From NCBI GenBank assembly GCA_951813625.1, contig CATOTS010000034.1:101865-165864 (forward strand): a DNA stretch of 64,000 bases, in the 5' to 3' direction. The notes under the pieces are model-generated. The model had not been told where the DNA came from. It made no database searches and worked only from the letters and a program-made list of their open reading frames with translations. A program made the translations under genes and the position numbers. Position 1 is the first letter of the stretch. Every line of letters begins with the position of its first letter. This document shows, piece by piece, positions 1 to 8,322 of the stretch. Source of the stretch: an uncultured Caldilineaceae bacterium. Lineage in GTDB: Bacteria > Chloroflexota > Anaerolineae > Caldilineales > Caldilineaceae.

Positions 1-1
1 C

Positions 2-58
2 GCCGACTCCTTCGTCGTTATCCAGATCCTTACCGGCCAGCTTGGACCGGCCGAATAG
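2..58 (+). CDS. possible 3' end of an upstream gene
   Basis: The reading frame starting at base 2 is open from the left edge to a TAG at 56-58 and encodes 18 residues (ADSFVVIQILTGQLGPAE). It could be the C-terminus of a gene that begins outside the window. It is too short to identify, and other frames are also open briefly, so it is a weak call. The next gene on the same strand starts about 150 bases downstream. Confidence 0.3.
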   Translation, partial: ADSFVVIQILTGQLGPAE

Positions 59-204
59 GCGCAGGAAACGCGTAGGCAGTTCTATTGTTTGAAAGCAGGC
101 AGGGTCGACACAACCGTGTCGGCCCTGCTCTTTCCCTGGTAGCGTGCCCGCGGCGCCATCAACATAAGGGACGCCCGAATTGGGTGCAAGCCAGCGAGGG
201 AGAA

Positions 205-1047
205 ATGAACACCAAACTGACGCAGGAACAGATCGACTGTTACCGCGAAGACGGTTTCATCGTTTTGCATGACTTCCTCACGGGGGACGAGCTGGAGACC
301 TGGCGGCAGGCGGTTGATGGGGCGGTTCGGCGGCGCGGCGGACGGCGCCAGTTGCACCACAAGGGTAACGAGTACAAGGAGACCTACTACGACTATGTCT
401 TCGTCCAGCGCGTCAACCTCTGGCGGGACAGTCCGGAAGTGAGGCGGCTCATCCTCGATCCCCGGCTCGGCAAGCTGGCATCGGAGCTCGCCGGCGTCGA
501 CGGCATGCGCATCTGGCACGATCAGGCCCTGATCAAGCAGCCCTGGGCCAACCCCACGGGCTGGCATCTCGACAACCCGAAATGGTCCTACTCCTCGCGC
601 CACACGCTCAGCATCTGGGTCGCGCTCGACGACGCCACGCTGCAGAACGGCTGCCTCTACTTTCTGCCCGGCAGCCATAAGACCGCCACCTTTGAAGACG
701 TCCCGATCGGCGAGAACATCGGGGACATTTTCCGGGTCTTTCCCGAGTGGAAGAACAGCATGGCCGCGCCGGCCGAGATGAAGGCAGGCTCCTGCTCCTT
801 CCACAACGGCCTCATCGCCCACGGCGCGGGCGCCAACATGACACCAGGCTGGCGGCGGGCGATGACCTGCGGCTTCATGCCCGACGGCTGCACCTTCAAT
901 GGAAAGCAGAACATCCTGACCGACGAACAGTTCGCCAGCTACGAAATCGGCGACCTGCTCGACGACGACCGCCAGAATCCCCTTACTTACCACCGCACGA
1001 AACCCTACGAAGAGAAGCTGGCCGAGCGGTTTGCGGAAGACGGCTGA
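205..1047 (+). CDS. phytanoyl-CoA dioxygenase (PhyH) family protein
   Basis: A 280-residue Fe(II)/2-oxoglutarate-dependent oxygenase of the PhyH family. These cytoplasmic enzymes hydroxylate small substrates using O2 and 2-oxoglutarate. The metal triad is visible: H121 and D123 in GWHLDNP and the distal H206 in LIAHGAG, followed by R217/R218, a likely 2-oxoglutarate ligand. The N-terminus (LTQEQIDCYREDGFIVL) is the usual PhyH start. The reading frame extends upstream to base 85, but ATG 205 has a good Shine-Dalgarno (GAGGGAGAA) and matches the family N-terminus. It heads a locus of oxidoreductases and an importer, which suggests catabolism of an imported compound; bacterial PhyH proteins have diverse substrates, so phytanoyl-CoA itself is unlikely to be the substrate. 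Confidence 0.9.
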   Translation: MNTKLTQEQIDCYREDGFIVLHDFLTGDELETWRQAVDGAVRRRGGRRQLHHKGNEYKETYYDYVFVQRVNLWRDSPEVRRLILDPRLGKLASELAGVDGMRIWHDQALIKQPWANPTGWHLDNPKWSYSSRHTLSIWVALDDATLQNGCLYFLPGSHKTATFEDVPIGENIGDIFRVFPEWKNSMAAPAEMKAGSCSFHNGLIAHGAGANMTPGWRRAMTCGFMPDGCTFNGKQNILTDEQFASYEIGDLLDDDRQNPLTYHRTKPYEEKLAERFAEDG

Positions 1048-1074
1048 ACGACACATCCTTTCCCCGGGAAGCCT

Positions 1075-1094
1075 GCGATTCCCATGGGAATCGC
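1075..1094. terminator. perfect 20-bp palindrome after the first dioxygenase gene
   Basis: A perfect palindrome 28 bases after the stop codon at 1047. It can fold as an 8-bp stem (GCGATTCC/GGAATCGC) with a CATG loop, and is followed by CCCTCTTT. A smaller palindrome (TTCCCCGGGAA) precedes it. This could be a terminator or a protein-binding site. The T-run is weak, so termination is uncertain. Confidence 0.35.
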
Positions 1095-1684
1095 CCTCTT
1101 TGGTGCAGGCCTCTTCAATTTGTCCTGGCAAGAATCGCCTCTTGATATGTATAACGCGCACCCCCAACAGTAGCATCGCTGGGCCGGCTTCCCCGGCACG
1201 GTGAACTTTTCTCTTGTTCGCCCGCCGCGTCGAGATTACGTCAACCGACGCAAGAGATTGTGCAGGCTTCTGCGCGTGCGCCAGCAGCTCGGTGGCGCTG
1301 TAGTTCGCGCTTGTCACGCTGAATTCCGGCTCGCGGCGGAAGGGCCGCCGCTCGCAGAGCACATGGCGGCCGGCCTGCGCCGGAAACTCGACAATGGCGA
1401 GGGAGGCGGTTTCCGGCCTGTTGGGCGAGAAGAGGCGTTCGATGCGGGTCGTTGCGTCTCCGCCGCTTATCGAAGTCGGTGGCGTAGTCGGTGGCGGAGT
1501 CCAGCTCCTTGTCGGTGATGGCACGTGTTTGGGCAAGGACGCGGCCCAGTTTTGTCCACGATTGACCCAAAAGTGACCAGGCGCGGCGCAAACTGGCTGC
1601 GATACAACGGGAATCGGGTATCGATAGGGTAACAAACGGGCACTCTTGCCCAGAATGGCACTGTTTGGACGAAAATTTAGATTT

Positions 1685-1727
1685 TCTCTCGTGACAGGAT
1701 ATTGACGGGGTCTCTCGTGACAGGATA
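1685..1727. repeat. two direct copies of a 17-mer
   Basis: TCTCTCGTGACAGGATA occurs at 1685-1701 and 1711-1727, a 26-bp period. It lies in the gene-poor region. Its role is unknown; it could be a tandem binding site or a duplication scar. Confidence 0.7.
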
Positions 1728-2221
1728 CGGCCGTGGACCGCTTTTGGGCAGTAGCGGCCGGCGAATGCGAAAAATACGGCGCGGGTGCGGGGCAACGGCG
1801 CGAAACGGGATATGCTGCATTCTCATTGTGAAAAGTGGTAGATGCGCGAGTCAGCGGCGCTGGCATGGGCGGCATGGCGCGTATCATTCCACTGCCGGTG
1901 AGCGGCGCGGCGGACGGCGGGTCTACGCACTTCTGGTTGGTAGCGGCGGCGAATGGAGCCTTCTGCGCTTCGGGCCTGTTTTGGACGTTCATTTGTGGGC
2001 AGGTCGGCATGGTCGGCGGCCCGGGAATGGTGGGCGGGCATCTGTGTGCAAGCACGGCGTTCAAGGTCAGCTTCGTTGTGTTCGGTTTCAAACTTGGACT
2101 ATAGCTCGTTTCAGAGTTTCTTGCAGGGCACGGTGGAAACGGGTGCAGCCCGCTTTGGGGGGTAGGAATCGTTTGTCGTGGAATCCATGCCAGCGGCGGC
2201 TGAAATTATTTTCCGATTCCT

Positions 2222-2263
2222 GGGGGAGGGACAGGACCGGACCGACCGTCCAGAACGGCAGTT
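2222..2263. repeat. degraded copy of the dispersed hairpin-repeat core
   Basis: The stretch GGGGGAGGGACAGG followed by CCGACCGTCCAGAACGGCAG matches the tail of the repeat unit found in the 12.8-13.4 kb array (GGGAGGGCCGAAGGCCCGA followed by CCGTCC and AACTGCAGT), with the central hairpin lost. It is followed by CAGTTTTCAGTATTCAG, like the CAGTGGCCAGTGG run after the array units. Confidence 0.45.
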
Positions 2264-2515
2264 GTCAGTTTTCAGTATTCAGTTTTTGGTTGCCAGGAAC
2301 TGCCGGGGGGAGTAGACATTGGGAGGTGGCGGGCGCCGTGTTTCGAGCACGGCGCGGCGACTCGGAGTCTGTAGACAAATTTGGACTATACCTTATATCT
2401 TCTCAGGCGATCTTTTGACACGGCGGGGGCGCTGTGCTAGCATTTCCGCCAACTTTGCACCTTCTCCAGCCACGCAATCGATTCGTTGCACCACTCCATA
2501 CCAAGGGGGCGACTT

Positions 2516-3514
2516 GTGCTGAACGTAGCAGTTATCGGAATGGGCGGCATCGGCAACACGCACGCCGGTGTCTACCAGGCCAGCGAGCGAGCCAGCCTGG
2601 CCGCCGTCTGCGACCTCGACAAGGAACGCGCGGACGCCGCCTCCGAGCAGTTTGGCGTGCCCGCCTTCTACAGCATCGCCGATATGGCGGACGCCGTTGA
2701 ACTGGACGCGGTCAGCGTCGCCACCGCCGGCCCGGAGAACGGCGGCCACCACTTTGAGCCGGTCATGGAATGCTTCGACGCCGGGCTCCACGTCCTCTGT
2801 GAAAAGCCAATCTCCAACGACATCGAGAAGGCGCGCAAGATGGCCGCCCGCGCCGATGAGACCGGCCTCTATTTCGGTATCAACCTTAACCACCGCTTCG
2901 TGCCGCCGGCGGCCAAGGCCAAACAGTGGGTCGAAGAAGGCAAACTGGGCGATCTGCTCCTCATGAACATGACGATGTGGATCGGCAACCCCAACGACAC
3001 TTCGCCCTGGTTCCACATACGCGCGCTCCACCCCCACAGCCTCGACATCATGCGCTACTTCTGCGGCGACGTGGGCCGCGTGCATTCCTTCTTCAACCGC
3101 GCGCCAGGGCGCGTTTGCTACTCGAACGTTCAGGTCAACCTCGAGTTTGAAAGCGGCGTCGTCGGCCACCTTACGGGCAGCTACGACACCAACCCGCGCC
3201 ACAACCTGGAACGCTGCGAGGTCATGGGCACGGGCGGTCGCTTCGTGCTCGACAATCTCTACCAGGAGTTGACTCTCTATCCGCGCCAGAGCGACGAGCT
3301 GACCGTCGTGCGCAACAGCATCATGGGCGGCCTCAGCGGCTTCAGCGCAACCTTCACCAATCGCATCAACCGCTGGATTGAGCAGGTCGACGAGGGTGAG
3401 CCACGCGACCAGATCGAGGCGTCGGGCCGCGAAGGCCTGGCCGTCCAGGAGATTATCGAAGCCGCCATTCGCTCGCACGAAAGCGGCCGCGCCGAAGAGG
3501 TGCCGGCAACCTGA
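2516..3514 (+). CDS. Gfo/Idh/MocA family oxidoreductase
   Basis: A 332-residue NAD(P)-dependent dehydrogenase of the Gfo/Idh/MocA family, whose members oxidise or reduce sugars, inositols and related polyols. The Rossmann motif GMGGIG is at residues 8-13 and the family signature HVLCEKPIS ends near residue 100 with the catalytic-domain Lys in EKP (96-98). NLNHRFVPPA and a C-terminal alpha/beta substrate domain follow. The start is taken as GTG 2516 because AAGGGGG lies 6 bases upstream and the protein then begins directly with the Rossmann strand; an ATG at 2486 would add ten residues. It is followed 81 bases later by a dioxygenase gene. Confidence 0.92.
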   Translation: MLNVAVIGMGGIGNTHAGVYQASERASLAAVCDLDKERADAASEQFGVPAFYSIADMADAVELDAVSVATAGPENGGHHFEPVMECFDAGLHVLCEKPISNDIEKARKMAARADETGLYFGINLNHRFVPPAAKAKQWVEEGKLGDLLLMNMTMWIGNPNDTSPWFHIRALHPHSLDIMRYFCGDVGRVHSFFNRAPGRVCYSNVQVNLEFESGVVGHLTGSYDTNPRHNLERCEVMGTGGRFVLDNLYQELTLYPRQSDELTVVRNSIMGGLSGFSATFTNRINRWIEQVDEGEPRDQIEASGREGLAVQEIIEAAIRSHESGRAEEVPAT

Positions 3515-3595
3515 GAATAGACCTGAGAACGAGGGACCTCTTTCTTTCGACGTCTCTCCTGGCCAGGCAGATTTCAATGCAGGAAAGAACAGACG

Positions 3596-4384
3596 ATGAC
3601 AACCACGACAACTGAGTCCAAGCAACAGGTCGACCAGCTCAATCGCGACGGCTACATCCTGATCCCCAACGCCCTGCCGCAGGAGCGCGTCGAACAGTGG
3701 AAGACCGCCCTCTACGCCCTATACGACCGGGGCGCTTACGAGATCAGCAACGGCGTTGGCAACGTCGCCTTCGAGAGCCTGCTCGTCCAAGAACCGGAGC
3801 TGGCCAGGGAGCTGATCGGACACGAGAGCGTATCGCCCCTGCTGCGGGCGGTGATGGGCAAGCAGTGCCAGTTGCGCAGCTTGCGCGCCCACGTCAACCC
3901 GGCCGACTACCACCAGGAATGGCACATGGACTTCTACGACTACTACTACCAGGTCGAGAAATCCGATGCCCAGGACCCGCTCCTCGGCCTTTGCCTAAAC
4001 TCAACCTTTTACCTGACCGACAACACGCCCGACCGGGCCCGTCTCACCTTCGTCAAGAACTACTTTGACCGCCCCGTGCCCGAGGAGTTGATCCCCTACC
4101 TGCGCTACACGGAAGACCGCAACGATCCGTTCCAGGTCTGGTGCGACGAGCAGGAGTTGGAGCACCTCTATCCGATGGCCGGTGACGCCGTCGTCTTCTA
4201 CAGCCACCTGCCGCACCAGGGCGCCAAGATGGGGCCGGACCCCGAAGGCGAGATTCGGGCCAATATCGTGCTGCACTATCAGCTGAACCCGATGTTCCCC
4301 GGCATCAAGTTTGTAAGCAACCCGCAGTTCACGCTCGAAACGCTGGGCTACGCCGGGACTTTTCCCTTTGCAGACCAGGAGTAA
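3596..4384 (+). CDS. phytanoyl-CoA dioxygenase (PhyH) family protein
   Basis: A 262-residue PhyH-type oxygenase, distantly related to the one at 205-1047. Metal ligands are H110 and D112 (EWHMDFYDYY) and H207 (SHLPHQGA), with R221 as the probable 2-oxoglutarate partner. It lies between a Gfo/Idh gene and the importer's binding-protein gene on the same strand, so the three probably act in one pathway. The substrate is unknown. Confidence 0.9.
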   Translation: MTTTTTESKQQVDQLNRDGYILIPNALPQERVEQWKTALYALYDRGAYEISNGVGNVAFESLLVQEPELARELIGHESVSPLLRAVMGKQCQLRSLRAHVNPADYHQEWHMDFYDYYYQVEKSDAQDPLLGLCLNSTFYLTDNTPDRARLTFVKNYFDRPVPEELIPYLRYTEDRNDPFQVWCDEQELEHLYPMAGDAVVFYSHLPHQGAKMGPDPEGEIRANIVLHYQLNPMFPGIKFVSNPQFTLETLGYAGTFPFADQE

Positions 4385-4428
4385 CGGAATCTCTTTTCTA
4401 TATCAGACAGACTGAAAGGATGAAATCG

Positions 4429-6153
4429 ATGAGATTGAAACAGACAGTGCTGGGCCTTGTCCTCGTGCTGGCGCTCGTGCTCGTGGCCGCTTGCGGCGCG
4501 CCGGCAGACACCGGCATGGCCGGCGAAGCTCCCGCCGAGGAAGCCTCCAGCGAAGACGAAGTCGTCGAGATCGAGGAGGCAGAAGAAGAGGTGATGGAGA
4601 TGAGCGGCGAGATCGTCGTCAGCCTCGCCTCCAACGACGTGCAGACCTATCAGGCCATTGCCGACGCCTACATGGAACTGCATCCGGACGTCACCGTTCA
4701 CATCGAGTTGAAGGCGCCCAGTGTTGACGCCTACCTGCAGTGGATTCGCACGCAGTTCACCTCGGAGGTGCCGCGCGTTTCCATCATCGAATCGCCCCAC
4801 TTGCGCGAGTTCGCCCAGGAGGGACGCCTCGTCGACTGGGGGCCGTACCTGAACAAAGAGAACCCGTACACCGGCGAGAAGTGGGAAAACAGCTTCGAAG
4901 AGTGGGGGCTGAACCTGGTGCGCGATCCCAATACCGGTCAGATGTTCACCATGCCATACATGTCGGTCCAGACTTTCTGGATATACAACAAGGCGCTGTT
5001 TGAACAAGCCGGCATCACCGACGTTCCGCCGCGCCCGACCTGGGACGAGTTCGTCGGCTGGAATGAGAAGCTGCGCGATGCCGGTATCATTCCCATTGCG
5101 ATGGAAGGCACGACCGAGCAGATCTGGGGCGGCGGCCGAATGCCCTGGCTGATGCGCTCCGCCATGGACCAGTACCACCGCGACGACCTGGAGATTATCC
5201 AGTGCCAAGAAGGTGACTGGTGCTTCCGCGAGGGCATCGACGACGTTTGGACTTACGATCCTACAGACGTACGCAACGATGACCCTGACCGCGTCTCCGT
5301 CAACATCGCCCGCCACCTGGCTGCGTTGCGCGACGGCGCGATCAACTTCGACAACGAGTGCACAGTAGAGATGATGACGCAGGTCGGACGCGTATTCCAG
5401 ACGGCGAACGGCTTCGTGCCCGAAGGTTGGACCGGGATGACGGATGCCTATCCGCTCTTCCTGACGCAGCAGGCGGCGATGCGTATGGTGCACGGCGGCA
5501 TCTATACCAGCCTGCCCAAGGACATCCGCTCGCTGGCGCAAGGTGAGTACGGCGGCAGCGGAGAAGTCGACGAGGAGGACGCGGCGGCGGCGGTCGAGTT
5601 TGAATTTGACCGCTTCGCTTTCCCGACCATCGAAGGGCCGTGTGTGCAGGGCACAGCGCGCGCCAACGAGCTGACCCAGGGCTATCTCGCTCTGCCGCTC
5701 AAAAACCGCGCCCAGAACGACCTCGAAGTCGATTTCATCATGTTTTGGACCAGCCCGCAAGGCATAGCCATCTACCTCGAAAACAAGCTGGACACCGAGA
5801 ATCTGCAGGGGGGCATCGCGGGTCCGCCGCTGATCAAGAACGTGACACTGCCGGGCGAGATGCAGGAAGTGTTCGACAACGCCGTCTTTGTCGGCAACTA
5901 TGAGAAACCGGGCGCGCCCGGCGACGCGGTGGCGCGCGGCTTCTTCAAGTATGAGGAGACCAAGCGGGAATGGTCGATCATGGTGCAGGAGTTCTTCGAG
6001 GGCAAGATAACCGCCGAGGAGTTCGCCGAAGGTTACCAGACTCTGCTTGAAGACAACTTTGACGGACTGCTTGAGTTCCTCAACCTCACGCACGAGGACC
6101 TCGACAGTCCCGAGAAGCGTCCGCCTGGCTGGGTCGCGGCCGGGCCATACTAA
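4429..6153 (+). CDS. ABC transporter solute-binding lipoprotein, carbohydrate type
   Basis: A family-1 extracellular solute-binding protein that would be tethered outside the membrane and deliver a sugar-like solute to the two permeases encoded downstream. The N-terminus is a lipoprotein signal (hydrophobic LGLVLVLALVLV then AAC, with lipid-modified Cys at residue 22). An acidic Glu/Asp-rich linker and the binding domain follow, including the segment EIVVSLASNDVQTYQAIADAY. The start is ATG 4429 because GAAAGG at 4414-4419 is correctly spaced for it; the ATG at 4420 directly abuts that site and would add three residues. At 574 residues it is longer than the usual 400-450, with an acidic insert near two-thirds of the length (VDEEDAAAAVEFEFD). 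Confidence 0.92.
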   Translation: MRLKQTVLGLVLVLALVLVAACGAPADTGMAGEAPAEEASSEDEVVEIEEAEEEVMEMSGEIVVSLASNDVQTYQAIADAYMELHPDVTVHIELKAPSVDAYLQWIRTQFTSEVPRVSIIESPHLREFAQEGRLVDWGPYLNKENPYTGEKWENSFEEWGLNLVRDPNTGQMFTMPYMSVQTFWIYNKALFEQAGITDVPPRPTWDEFVGWNEKLRDAGIIPIAMEGTTEQIWGGGRMPWLMRSAMDQYHRDDLEIIQCQEGDWCFREGIDDVWTYDPTDVRNDDPDRVSVNIARHLAALRDGAINFDNECTVEMMTQVGRVFQTANGFVPEGWTGMTDAYPLFLTQQAAMRMVHGGIYTSLPKDIRSLAQGEYGGSGEVDEEDAAAAVEFEFDRFAFPTIEGPCVQGTARANELTQGYLALPLKNRAQNDLEVDFIMFWTSPQGIAIYLENKLDTENLQGGIAGPPLIKNVTLPGEMQEVFDNAVFVGNYEKPGAPGDAVARGFFKYEETKREWSIMVQEFFEGKITAEEFAEGYQTLLEDNFDGLLEFLNLTHEDLDSPEKRPPGWVAAGPY

Positions 6154-6159
6154 GAGACC

Positions 6160-6195
6160 AGCTGCGCCGCTGGGAGTAGATCGGGCGGCGCAGCT
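6160..6195 (+). promoter_or_regulatory. intercistronic hairpin after the binding-protein gene
   Basis: AGCTGCGCCGC (6160-6170) and GCGGCGCAGCT (6185-6195) form a perfect 11-bp stem with a 14-base loop, starting 6 bases after the stop codon of the solute-binding gene. No T-run follows. Such hairpins between binding-protein and permease genes commonly stabilise the upstream message or attenuate read-through, giving more binding protein than permease. That role is inferred here. Confidence 0.6.
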
Positions 6196-6278
6196 TCAGC
6201 CTAAGCCAACGTTTGTCGATGGGCTTGTCAACGACGCAAGAGTCGAACAAGAAACGACCGAATCATAGAAGATCAGGC

Positions 6279-8321
6279 ATGCCGCTCTCGCCAGGGAGCG
6301 GCTTGTCTGGTCTGTGCAATTTGCAGTCCATTGGTGGACTAAGGCGTGCTCTTGGCGTCCTCGCGCTCGCCGCCGCGCTCGCGGCGACCCTGGCCCTGCC
6401 GCTCGCTGCGCAGGCGCCGGCAGGACTCCTCTGGGAGCACGACGCCTCCAGCCGCGTCGAGGCCGTTGCCGTTTCCGAAGACGGCGCACGCGTGGCCGTC
6501 GGCGGCAGAGACAACTATCTGCGGCTCTTCGACGTTTCCGGCGAACTGCTGTGGCAATTCGAGGCCGAGAACAGCATTCTCGGCCTCGACATCTCCCCCG
6601 ACGGCCAGTGGATCGCCGTCGCCTCGGAGGACCGCTTCGTCTACCTTCTTGACGCTGACGGCAACCTCCTCTGGCAGTTCAAGGCGGCCCGTCCGATGAA
6701 CAACGCTGCCGTCGCCCGCGACGGCTCTCTCGTCGCCGCCACCTCCGACGACCTCTCTGTATACGCCCTCGACGCCGAAGGCAACCTGCTCTGGCAGGAG
6801 GAGGTCGGCATTGGCGTGAAGGCCGTTGACGTCTACGGCAGCGGCGAGAAGGCGCGCGTCGTCGTCGGCTCCGATGACGGCTTCGTCACCATCTACAGCC
6901 GCAGCGGCAGTACCCTGCTGCAGGCGGGCCTGGATTACAGTGTGCGCTCGGTCTCCGTCAGTGCAAACGGGGCCCGTATTCTCACCGGGGCCAGCGACGG
7001 CTCGGCGACCATGCTCAACGGCGCGAACGGCTCCGAAATCTGGCGGTTCAAGGCCGAGGATGCCATTTCCGGCGTCTCAATCGCGGCCGACGGCTCGACC
7101 GCGCTCGTCGGCTCAGAGGACGACAGCGCCTACCTGCTGGACCGCGACGGCGCGCTGGCGCATCGCTTCCAGCAGGATGAAGAGGTGCTCGGCGTTGCCC
7201 TTGCCGGCGACGGCAGCAGCCTCGCCCTGGGCACAGCCTCGGGCGCGGCCAGGATTTACGACCGCGGCGCGACCCTCGCCGGCGCGGCGCAGTCCACGGC
7301 GCAGCGCCAGCGGACCTTGCTCCTGGTCTTTGGGCTGGTCCTTGTCCTTGTTCTTGCCGCGGTCTGGGCCGCGCGCAACACGGTCTCAGGGCAACAGGTC
7401 TGGCAGCGCAGCGCAGCCGGACCCCTGGGCGTCCTGCAGGCCATGTGGAGCGCGCGACTCTCCTACCTGCTCATCCTGCCCACGCTCGCCTTTCTGCTCA
7501 CGTTCAACTATTATCCAGCCTTCTCCGGACTCTACCACGCTTTCACTGATTGGAGCCCGGGCGCCCGCACCGAGTGGGTCGGTCTCTCCAATTTCCGCTT
7601 CCTGATGGAGGACCGCTTTTTCATCTCCGGCTTCCGCAACGCCGCCATCCTCGTCGTCGTATCCGTCTTGAAGACGATGACCTTGCCGCTCCTGGCGGCC
7701 GAGTTCATCTTCAATCTGCGCAACCGCTTCTCCCAGTACTGGTTCCGCACGCTCTTCGTCGTCCCCATCGTGTTGCCCGCGGTCGTCGAGATCCTCGTCT
7801 GGAACAACATTTACGACCCGGCCATCGGGCTGCTCAACGAGAGTCTCAAGTTGGTGGGCCTCGAACATCTCACGCGCGTCTGGTACGGGGACGCCAGCGT
7901 CGCGCTCGGTTCGATCATCTTCATCGGCGTGCCCTGGGTGAACGCATTCGCGCTGCTCATCTTTTACGGCGGCCTCATCTCTGTCTCCAATGAGATCATT
8001 GACGCCAGTCTTGTCGACGGCGCCAGCGCCTGGCGGCGATTTTGGAGCATCGACCTGCCACTGCTGATGGGCCAGATCAAGCTGCTCTTGATTCTCAATT
8101 TCATCAACGCCGTGCAGACCTTCGAGCTGGTCTTTCTTACCACCGGCGGCGGACCCGGCGCCGCGACCTACACGCCGGCGCTCGAACTCTACTACCTGGC
8201 CATGCGCATGGACCGCATGGGCGTGGCCTCGGCAATCGGCATGATTCTCTTCTTTATCATTTTGGCGGGCACGATTGTGAATATGCGTTTGGTCAAGTCC
8301 TCGAACGAGTACGAGGCCTGA
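6279..8321 (+). CDS. ABC permease fused to an N-terminal seven-bladed beta-propeller
   Basis: A 680-residue two-part protein. After a signal/first membrane segment (about 20-46) come seven repeats of roughly 42 residues, each with a pattern like NLLWQF...V..V.VS.DG..VAV.S.D..VYLLD..G (about 48-355), which fits a complete WD40/PQQ-like propeller. A membrane helix follows (TLLLVFGLVLVLVLAAVW), then a MalF-type permease of about 290 residues with the cytoplasmic EAA loop EIIDASLVDGASAWRRF. Topology predicts the propeller outside the membrane, beside the binding protein. The start is uncertain: ATG 6279 gives a sensible signal peptide; ATG 6219 or TTG 6213 would add 20-22 polar residues and lack a ribosome site. 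The next permease gene begins 1 base after the stop. Normal MalF/UgpA-type permeases are near 300 residues, so the fusion is unusual. Confidence 0.88.
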   Translation: MPLSPGSGLSGLCNLQSIGGLRRALGVLALAAALAATLALPLAAQAPAGLLWEHDASSRVEAVAVSEDGARVAVGGRDNYLRLFDVSGELLWQFEAENSILGLDISPDGQWIAVASEDRFVYLLDADGNLLWQFKAARPMNNAAVARDGSLVAATSDDLSVYALDAEGNLLWQEEVGIGVKAVDVYGSGEKARVVVGSDDGFVTIYSRSGSTLLQAGLDYSVRSVSVSANGARILTGASDGSATMLNGANGSEIWRFKAEDAISGVSIAADGSTALVGSEDDSAYLLDRDGALAHRFQQDEEVLGVALAGDGSSLALGTASGAARIYDRGATLAGAAQSTAQRQRTLLLVFGLVLVLVLAAVWAARNTVSGQQVWQRSAAGPLGVLQAMWSARLSYLLILPTLAFLLTFNYYPAFSGLYHAFTDWSPGARTEWVGLSNFRFLMEDRFFISGFRNAAILVVVSVLKTMTLPLLAAEFIFNLRNRFSQYWFRTLFVVPIVLPAVVEILVWNNIYDPAIGLLNESLKLVGLEHLTRVWYGDASVALGSIIFIGVPWVNAFALLIFYGGLISVSNEIIDASLVDGASAWRRFWSIDLPLLMGQIKLLLILNFINAVQTFELVFLTTGGGPGAATYTPALELYYLAMRMDRMGVASAIGMILFFIILAGTIVNMRLVKSSNEYEA

Positions 8322-8322
8322 G

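Larger units (their letters stand above)
1095..2515. other. 1.4-kb gene-poor, apparently decayed region
   Basis: No convincing gene is seen. A 669-codon minus-strand open frame spans most of it (82-2091), but it also runs antisense through the dioxygenase gene and has low-complexity Pro/Ala/Arg composition, so it looks like a G+C-driven shadow. A stretch around 1240-1440 on the minus strand is more protein-like (it includes AGRHVLCER, resembling the HVLCEKP motif of Gfo/Idh enzymes) and could be a pseudogene remnant. The region also holds a duplicated 17-mer and a degraded copy of the dispersed hairpin repeat, listed separately. The 10-mer TTGGACTATA occurs near 2094 and again near 2382. Confidence 0.5.

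Noticed and set aside
82..2091. 669-codon minus-strand open frame
   Set aside because: It runs antisense through the clear dioxygenase gene, is rich in Pro/Arg/Ala with no domain, and is explained by high G+C; only a short internal part might be a relic.
6213..6281. TTG 6213 or ATG 6219 as start of the propeller-permease gene
   Set aside because: No ribosome site and a polar extension before the signal peptide; ATG 6279 is preferred, though not certain.
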